Shown in pieces: positions 58,278 through 64,000 of a stretch of DNA of 64,000 nt. The notes under the pieces are model-generated. The model had not been told where the DNA came from and searched no databases. It saw only the letters and a program-made list of their open reading frames with translations. The stretch is taken from the NCBI RefSeq assembly GCF_002204185.1, contig NZ_MXPU01000004.1, positions 124,001 to 188,000 on the forward strand. Direction: 5' to 3'. A program made the position numbers and the translations under genes. The stretch's first letter is position 1. Every line of letters begins with the position of its first letter. Source of the DNA: Rhizobium esperanzae. GTDB taxonomy: Bacteria; Pseudomonadota; Alphaproteobacteria; Rhizobiales; Rhizobiaceae.

Positions 58278-58307
58278 TTGACACCAAACTTGTCGTACAA
58301 CTATGTA
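58278..58307 (+). promoter_or_regulatory. Promoter of kduI with overlapping operator
   Basis: TTGACA (58278-58283) and TATGTA (58302-58307) are separated by 18 bp, and the near-palindrome TTGTCGTACAA (58290-58300) fills the spacer. Such TTGT/ACAA sites suit FadR-subfamily GntR regulators; the GntR gene at 60126 is the candidate. Confidence 0.6.
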
Positions 58308-58402
58308 ACCAGACGGATACCGCCGCCGCGGAAGACGCCTGATGGACGGGCTTGCGCAATAGCGACGATGCGTGAAGACAACGAAGCTGAAGGAAAACTG
58401 AC

Positions 58403-59239
58403 ATGCAGATCGACGTGAGGCACGCCTCCCATCCCGAGGCCGTGCGCGAATACGACACCGAAACGCTGCGGCGTCACTTTCTGGTCGAGACCGTTTTCGC
58501 AGGCGGCGAGATCCGGCTGACATATTCCCATTACGACCGGATGGTCATCGGCGGCGCCACGCCGCTTGGCTCTGCGCTGACGCTGACGGCGCCGACGGCG
58601 ATCGGCCAGGAAACCTTCCTCGCCGAGCGTGAACTCGGCGCCCTGAACATCGGCGGTGCGGGCCGCATCATCGTCGACGGCACGAGCTACGACCTTGCCA
58701 AATATGATTGCCTCTACGCGGGCAAAGGCGCCAAGGACATCCGGTTTGAAAGCGCCGATGCCGCCAATCCGGCCAAGTTCTACCTGGTCTCGACGCCTGC
58801 CCATCAAACGCACCCGACCGTGCTGCTCACCCGCGAAAAGGCCCGTCACCTGACGCCGGGCGAAGCCGCGACGGCCAACAAGCGGTCGATCTACCAGTTC
58901 ATCCACCCGGAGGTCTGCCAGTCCTGCCAGCTTACTTTGGGCTTCACCATGATCGAGCCGGGCAGCGTCTGGAACACCATGCCGGCCCATACGCATGACC
59001 GGCGCATGGAAGCCTATCTCTATTTCGACCTCGAAGCCGAACAGCGCGTCTTCCATTTCATGGGCGAGCCGCAGCAGACCCGACATATGCTCGTCGCCAA
59101 CGAACAGGCGGTCATTTCTCCCCCCTGGTCGATCCATTCGGGCGCTGGCACCAAGAATTACAGCTTCATCTGGGCGATGGCCGGCGACAACAAGAGCTTC
59201 ACCGACATGGATCATATCGCCATTGCGGATCTGAGGTGA
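58403..59239 (+). CDS. kduI: 5-keto-4-deoxyuronate isomerase
   Basis: KduI isomerises 5-keto-4-deoxyuronate to 2,5-diketo-3-deoxygluconate in pectin/uronide breakdown. The 278-aa protein is a bicupin with the zinc-site block NTMPAHTHDRRMEAYLYFDL and VISPPWSIHSGAGTKNYSFI. Its stop overlaps the kduD start (GTGA). Confidence 0.95.
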   Translation: MQIDVRHASHPEAVREYDTETLRRHFLVETVFAGGEIRLTYSHYDRMVIGGATPLGSALTLTAPTAIGQETFLAERELGALNIGGAGRIIVDGTSYDLAKYDCLYAGKGAKDIRFESADAANPAKFYLVSTPAHQTHPTVLLTREKARHLTPGEAATANKRSIYQFIHPEVCQSCQLTLGFTMIEPGSVWNTMPAHTHDRRMEAYLYFDLEAEQRVFHFMGEPQQTRHMLVANEQAVISPPWSIHSGAGTKNYSFIWAMAGDNKSFTDMDHIAIADLR

Positions 59240-60000
59240 GCACCGTGGCAAATCCCTTCGACCTCTCCGGCAGGACAGCCGTCGTCACCGGCGCCAATAC
59301 CGGCATCGGCCAGGCCATCGCCGCCGCCCTGGCCGAGGCCGGTGCATCGATCGTCGCGGTCGGGCGCTCTTCGATGGAGGAAACCGAGGCGCTGGTGCAG
59401 CAGGCGGGAAGCCGCTTCCATGTCATCAAGGCCGATCTCGGCACCATCGAGCCGGTCAAGGGGATCGTCGCTGAGACGATCCACACCTTCGGCGGCCTCG
59501 ACATTCTCGTCAACAATGCCGGCATCATCCGCCGTGCCGATGCGCTCGACTTCACCGAGGAAGATTGGGACGCAGTGATCGACGTCAATCTGAAGACGGC
59601 CTTCTTCCTGTCGCAGGCCGCCGGCCGCCACATGGTCGAGAAGGGCAGGGGCAAGATCATCAACATCGCCTCCCTGCTCTCCTTCCAGGGCGGCATCCGC
59701 ATCCCGTCCTATACCGCCTCTAAAAGCGGTCTGGCCGGATTGACGAAGCTGCTTGCCTGCGAATGGGCCGGCAAGGGCGTCAACGTCAACGCCATCGCGC
59801 CGGGTTATTTCGTCACCAACAACACGACGGCACTGCGCGAGGATGCCGACCGCAACGCCGCCATCCTGGCCCGTATTCCGGCAGGGCGCTGGGGAACGCC
59901 GTCCGAACTTGGCGGTGCCGCCGTGTTCCTGGCATCGCCCGCATCCGATTACGTGCACGGGACGGTGCTGCCGGTCGACGGCGGTTGGCTGGCGCGGTGA
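59236..60000 (+). CDS. kduD: 2-deoxy-D-gluconate 3-dehydrogenase
   Basis: KduD reduces 2,5-diketo-3-deoxygluconate to 2-keto-3-deoxygluconate. A 254-aa SDR: VVTGANTGIGQAIAAALAEA, NNAGIIRRADALDF, NIASLLSFQGGIRIPSYTAS (Ser, Tyr) and LPVDGGWLAR. The start is GTG 59236, overlapping kduI; a second GTG at 59245 is possible. Confidence 0.93.
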   Translation: MSTVANPFDLSGRTAVVTGANTGIGQAIAAALAEAGASIVAVGRSSMEETEALVQQAGSRFHVIKADLGTIEPVKGIVAETIHTFGGLDILVNNAGIIRRADALDFTEEDWDAVIDVNLKTAFFLSQAAGRHMVEKGRGKIINIASLLSFQGGIRIPSYTASKSGLAGLTKLLACEWAGKGVNVNAIAPGYFVTNNTTALREDADRNAAILARIPAGRWGTPSELGGAAVFLASPASDYVHGTVLPVDGGWLAR

Positions 60001-60125
60001 TCGCTTTCGCCGACTGACGAAGCACAGAGTCTCGGCTCGCGTCGTTTTTGCCTTTCCGGCCGGCATGCGCTAGCAAAAGCATAGCGGCCGGCGCAGCCGC
60101 CCCGATAGGCAGGATTTGACAAGGG

Positions 60126-60869
60126 ATGACGGACAAGGACAACGCGCTCTTCAGCACCATTCGCCAGCCCTCGAACCTGCGCAGCGGCCTTGCCGATACG
60201 CTGACGGCGCAGATCGAGTCCGGCGACCTGAAGCCGGGCCAGCGCCTGCCCACCGAACAGGCAATCATGGCGGCGACCGGCGTCAGCCGCACGATCGTGC
60301 GCGAGGCGCTCGCCACCCTGCGCGCCAAAGGACTGATTACCACGCACCAGGGCCTCGGGGCTTTCGTCTCGGACGATCCGACACCGAGATCCTTCTCCAT
60401 CATTCCCAATGATCTGCAGTCGATCGATGAGGTTCTGCGGGTGCTGGAACTGCGCATGGGGGTCGAATATGAGGCGGCCGGTCTGGCCGCGCTGCGGCGC
60501 ACGCCGGAAGATATCGACCGCATGCAGGACCGGCTCGATGCTCTCGACAGGGCGTTCGAAGAAGGTGGATACGGCGCAGAGGAGGATTACGCCTTCCATA
60601 GGTCGATCCTGGTCGCGACGCAGAATTCCTACTACGGCCGCCTCTTCGACACCTTCGGCAACCTCATGGTGCCGCGGCAATGGGCGCGCTTGGACAAGAT
60701 GACGGCTGCGGAGCGCAAGCGCCATGCCGCCCGCATGCGCAGGGAACACCACGCCATATTCACGGCGATCCGCGACGGCAACGAAGCGGCCGCGCGGCGT
60801 GCCATCCGAACTCACCTGTCGAAAAGCACGGCGCGATTTGAAGAACTGCGCGACGCCAGCACTTCGTGA
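60126..60869 (+). CDS. GntR/FadR-family regulator
   Basis: A 247-aa regulator with winged HTH (LADTLTAQIESGDLKPGQRL; PTEQAIMAATGVSRTIVREA) and an FCD-type helical effector domain with metal-site-like DYAFHRSIL and RREHHAIFTAI. It is downstream of kduID in the same direction and probably represses them in the absence of a uronide metabolite. Confidence 0.9.
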   Translation: MTDKDNALFSTIRQPSNLRSGLADTLTAQIESGDLKPGQRLPTEQAIMAATGVSRTIVREALATLRAKGLITTHQGLGAFVSDDPTPRSFSIIPNDLQSIDEVLRVLELRMGVEYEAAGLAALRRTPEDIDRMQDRLDALDRAFEEGGYGAEEDYAFHRSILVATQNSYYGRLFDTFGNLMVPRQWARLDKMTAAERKRHAARMRREHHAIFTAIRDGNEAAARRAIRTHLSKSTARFEELRDASTS

Positions 60870-60873
60870 ACGG

Positions 60874-63800
60874 TTACACCTTCGGCTTCCTCAGCCGCCG
60901 CCAGGCGGCGTGATCCGTTTGCAGATTGACGGCGGCATGCGCCGCAGGCAGGAGCGGTTTGCGCCTGCGCCGGCCGAAGCGTCGTTTGAAGCCCAGGATA
61001 TTTTCGACGAAACTCCTGGTGTAGAGGCCAGGTCCGCTCGAATAGATGCGCCATCCACCATCGACGGCGATCTTTCCGGTCTTGGCGCGCGCCCAATGCT
61101 CCGCCGCCTGATAACGGTCATGGAAAGCCGCGTCGCTGCTGCTGAAATAGGTATTGCGCTGGCGCAGTGAAGCATGCGGCAAGGCCGTCGTGACGGCGAT
61201 CGGATTGACGACGGCGATCGCCTTCCACAGCTCCTCCGCCGAAGCCTCCAGCGCCAGCGTTTCGCAATAGCGCAGATGCGCATGTACATACATCAGCCCG
61301 ATCTCGCGGCCGAAGAAGGACGAGGATTCGGCGCGGCGAAACAGCGTTTCGGGCCCACCGGAGTAGGTCGCCGGCTTTTCCATCAGCCGCACGCCATCGG
61401 GGAAGAGCAGATGCTCTTCGATCAGTCGCATGTGATGCCGCCTTTGCGCCGGCGTGAACAGCTTGCCGAGCATGGCCTGCGTCATCGAGATCAGCGAGAA
61501 GGAAAGACCGGTGCGTTTGTCGCTCGGATGAAGCAGCAATTCGACGCCGTCATGGGCGGGATCGAAGATGCCATAGCCGGCAACGACGCCGTCGCGCACG
61601 AGATGACGGTTGAAATCCCGGCGCATCGCGGTTGCGATCTTCCGCAAGGCCTTCGCCTTGCCGCCGTGGCCGCGGCGGCGCAGGATGGCGGAATAACGGA
61701 CGATCTGCTCATAGAGCAGGGCGACCGTCCAGCTGCTGACCATCCAGTCGCGCAGATGCGGATCGGCCGGCTGCAGCGAATCGTTCCAGTCGCCCTCGCC
61801 ATAGCGGATCAGATGCGTTCCCGGGATGAACTGTGTGCGGACAGTATCGAGCAGCTTCTCGACATGGGTCGCGATGGCATCGGTCTCGGGCGCCCGTTGC
61901 ATGGTCTTTTCGTCGCGCCAGGAGACCTTCTCGTCGAGAATGCCAAGATCACCGGTCGCCTCGATGTAGTCGCAGAGGGCCTTCAGCGGCCAGACGATGA
62001 CGTCGCCGTGACTGTCGCCCGCCCGGATGTTGGCATAGGGCTCCAGCATGAACCATTGCGGCCAGTCGCCTCCTTCCAGATATTGCTCACCGAAGACGGT
62101 CTTCACGACCTCCCTGGCCTCGCGGTCGTGCTCATAAGCGAGCAAGAATTCGATCGGCCCCTGGCAGGCATCGCGCGTACCCCAGGCCGCACCCGTATAT
62201 TGTTCCAGGCCGTGCGGCACGCTCAGATGGACGATGGCGTCATGCGCGAGCCAGGGCAGAAGGGCCGCCTGAGCAGCGAGATCGGGCGAAGCACTGTCGA
62301 TGCTCATGCCGCGCACGACGTTACGCCAGAATGCCGATGCCGGCGCAAGCATGGCCTCATCGGTGAGGCCGCTCTCGTAACGGCTCGCCAGCCGTTCAGC
62401 TTCTTCGGCATCGGTCATCGAGCCGACGACGGCAAAGGAGAGCGCCCGCGTCGGCCGGGACTTGAGCGCGATGAACGCGCCGTTGCGCGCAACGCCATCG
62501 GCATACAGCAGCTCGTCGCCGCCGATCTCGTCGATGGCCTCGGGCGTCGAACTCACCAGCCAGTAGACGGCATCGGGATAACGTTCGCCCCAGAGCCAGG
62601 CCGGGTCCGGCCGGAAAGAGATGCGTTTGCGGCCGGAATCGAATTCGATCTGCCCGCCGGCGTCATATTCGCGCTCCCCGAGCACGACATTGCCAAACAC
62701 CAGGAAGCGGCACGGCCTGCCCTCCACCGACACGCTCCACTGCATTGCCGCATCCTCGCCGGAAGCGACCGCCGTGATGATGATCCTGCGCTCCGGGCAC
62801 TCGTAGATCCAGCGGCAGTCGTTCAGTCCCATCTCAAAAGCCGATGGCACCGCCAGAAGCTGCCAGCCCGCGCCGAGATCGGCCATGATGCGCAGTCCGC
62901 TGGCGCGCGTCAGATTGTAGGGATCGCGGGACACCGAAAAGAGCTTGTGGAAGGATGTATTGCCGATCGTCAGCTGCGCGGCGAAAATCCCCTGCATCCA
63001 GCAGCTGGCAGCAAGGGTGGAATCGTCGAGCAGCATGTTTTGACCGCTTCGCACGATGGCGCCATGGCGCCGCGCGACGATGAGTTCCTTGTCGCGCAGA
63101 ACGACGTGGCGGTTGAGAACGCCGTCCGGCACGAAAAATGAAAGAAGCTTTCCGTGCGCGCGCTCTTCGAGGCTCCGCTCCGGATAGAGCTTTCGGACAC
63201 CCTTCATATCCAGCGCCTCGACCTCCAGCAGGGGCGCATCCTGAAGCAGGCTGCGAACGGCCGCAGCCGTCTCGGGATCGGCGGCTGCACTCTCCGGCAC
63301 CTCGATATCCTCGAGCCGCAAAAGGTCGGCATCGCTTGACGCCTCGGGATGATCGGCAGCGAACAGCGCAAAGAAACTCGCAGTCGCACCGCTTGCCGGT
63401 ACGGAGAAGGATTTCGACTGAACGGCCGGACAGGCCGTCTCCTGCTGCCGCCGTTCGCTCGGCAGACTCGTTCCGAAGGGACCGACCAGAAGGTCGTCCT
63501 GGCGGTGCTTCGCCTGCACCAGCTGGATCGCGTCCGTGGCATAGGCGACCGCGCCATCGAAGCAACCCTGGACGAGCCAGGGATTGCGGGCTCCCGGCTG
63601 CTTGAGATTTTGCCGGTTCATGACAACAGGGCCGTATGTCTCGTGATCGGCGATATGGTGATCGATATATTGCGAAGCATAGGCTTCGCTGTTCATCAGG
63701 AAACCGCGATCGCCGAGACCGACGTCCTGGATCAGCACTAGATCCACCGGCAGCGTTCCCTTCCTCGGATGCTTGAGCGAGACGCGCCAGAACCAGGCGG

Positions 63801-64000
63801 TTTCGGTCGCATGAAGCTCGAGGCGGACGGTGTAGCTGATATCGCCGGCCTTGCCGCTCCAGGAAAAGCTCGTCGCATCGTGCCCGAAGCGGCCGTCGGC
63901 GCGAGGGCCGACGATCTCGACGACATCAGGCTTGCCGCCGCCGATGCGCAGGTAAAGGCGGCTGATGCCGCCGTAGAGCGGCGAGCCCTGGATCTGATTG
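60874..64000 (-). CDS. GH94-like glycoside phosphorylase, 5' end outside the window
   Basis: An open frame reads from the right edge to the stop at 60874 (about 1041 residues visible). No start is inside the window; the GTG at 63747 is internal, because the upstream residues (RLYLRIGGGKPDVVEIVGPR, then WFWRVSLKHPRKGTLPVDL) continue the same domain. The beta-sandwich N-domain is followed by a helical-barrel catalytic domain with TGAAWGTRDACQGP, where the Asp corresponds to the GH94 catalytic acid, and YGEGDWNDSLQ. The family includes cellobiose-type phosphorylases and the NdvB C-terminal part. Substrate unknown. It converges on the GntR gene with a 4-bp gap. Confidence 0.8.
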   Translation of the reverse strand, partial: NQIQGSPLYGGISRLYLRIGGGKPDVVEIVGPRADGRFGHDATSFSWSGKAGDISYTVRLELHATETAWFWRVSLKHPRKGTLPVDLVLIQDVGLGDRGFLMNSEAYASQYIDHHIADHETYGPVVMNRQNLKQPGARNPWLVQGCFDGAVAYATDAIQLVQAKHRQDDLLVGPFGTSLPSERRQQETACPAVQSKSFSVPASGATASFFALFAADHPEASSDADLLRLEDIEVPESAAADPETAAAVRSLLQDAPLLEVEALDMKGVRKLYPERSLEERAHGKLLSFFVPDGVLNRHVVLRDKELIVARRHGAIVRSGQNMLLDDSTLAASCWMQGIFAAQLTIGNTSFHKLFSVSRDPYNLTRASGLRIMADLGAGWQLLAVPSAFEMGLNDCRWIYECPERRIIITAVASGEDAAMQWSVSVEGRPCRFLVFGNVVLGEREYDAGGQIEFDSGRKRISFRPDPAWLWGERYPDAVYWLVSSTPEAIDEIGGDELLYADGVARNGAFIALKSRPTRALSFAVVGSMTDAEEAERLASRYESGLTDEAMLAPASAFWRNVVRGMSIDSASPDLAAQAALLPWLAHDAIVHLSVPHGLEQYTGAAWGTRDACQGPIEFLLAYEHDREAREVVKTVFGEQYLEGGDWPQWFMLEPYANIRAGDSHGDVIVWPLKALCDYIEATGDLGILDEKVSWRDEKTMQRAPETDAIATHVEKLLDTVRTQFIPGTHLIRYGEGDWNDSLQPADPHLRDWMVSSWTVALLYEQIVRYSAILRRRGHGGKAKALRKIATAMRRDFNRHLVRDGVVAGYGIFDPAHDGVELLLHPSDKRTGLSFSLISMTQAMLGKLFTPAQRRHHMRLIEEHLLFPDGVRLMEKPATYSGGPETLFRRAESSSFFGREIGLMYVHAHLRYCETLALEASAEELWKAIAVVNPIAVTTALPHASLRQRNTYFSSSDAAFHDRYQAAEHWARAKTGKIAVDGGWRIYSSGPGLYTRSFVENILGFKRRFGRRRRKPLLPAAHAAVNLQTDHAAWRRLRKPKV

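Noticed and set aside
1..64000. Insertion sequences, phage genes or integrases
   Set aside because: No transposase, integrase or flanking inverted/direct repeats typical of mobile elements were found.

Overview
The window reads as part of a large repABC replicon (chromid or megaplasmid) of a fast-growing rhizobium of the Rhizobium leguminosarum/etli type. The evidence is a complete repABC module with an antisense RNA and two parS-like palindromes, uniformly high-GC alphaproteobacterial codon use, and genes typical of rhizobia (moc-like, glx/glnT, TfuA). It also carries core-metabolism genes (cobalamin, NAD, minCDE), which suggests a chromid rather than a dispensable plasmid. The species assignment is inference from gene content.

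Layout. 1-4.1 kb: edge of a DUF1612-like gene, then repC, repB and repA on the minus strand. 4.1-11.2 kb: the oxygen-dependent cobalamin cluster cobFGHIJKLM, with cobK reversed. 11.3-16.9 kb: a sugar isomerase-like gene, a LacI-type regulator and a mocDEF-like oxygenase system (desaturase-type oxygenase, Rieske ferredoxin, reductase) with a divergent PanB homologue. 16.9-21.4 kb: nadQ-nadABC with two tandem NadQ-type operators. 21.6-26.6 kb: a SARP-type regulator, a 47-codon peptide gene, a YcaO gene, a TfuA gene and two small flanking genes; this looks like an undescribed RiPP-type peptide-modification locus. 26.9-31.0 kb: L-fuconate-type catabolism with an IclR regulator. 31.0-33.7 kb: a small TetR-controlled oxidoreductase and methyltransferase island. 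33.8-39.2 kb: the RNA-repair module rsr, three tandem Y RNAs and rtcB, with the divergent sigma54 activator rtcR. 39.2-51.5 kb: soxBDAG-like genes, regulators, glxBCD, glnT/gmaS and purU, together a plausible complete N-methylglutamate pathway for methylamine. 51.7-53.7 kb: minCDE. 53.9-57.6 kb: aldo/keto reductase, FAD amine oxidase and exonuclease. 57.7-58.2 kb: a DUF1127 gene followed by an array of hairpins that each expose a CCUCCUCCC-type anti-Shine-Dalgarno loop (CcsR/cuckoo sRNA type). 58.4-60.9 kb: kduI, kduD and a GntR regulator. 60.9 kb to the right edge: a GH94-like phosphorylase gene cut by the window.

The most distinctive parts are (i) the SARP/peptide/YcaO/TfuA locus, (ii) three consecutive Y RNAs whose inner part is a circularly permuted tRNA mimic, each closed by a terminal stem, (iii) the five-hairpin anti-SD RNA array behind DUF1127, and (iv) the PanB homologue in the moc-like operon that lacks the usual metal-binding residues. 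All calls come from reading the sequence; no database search was run.
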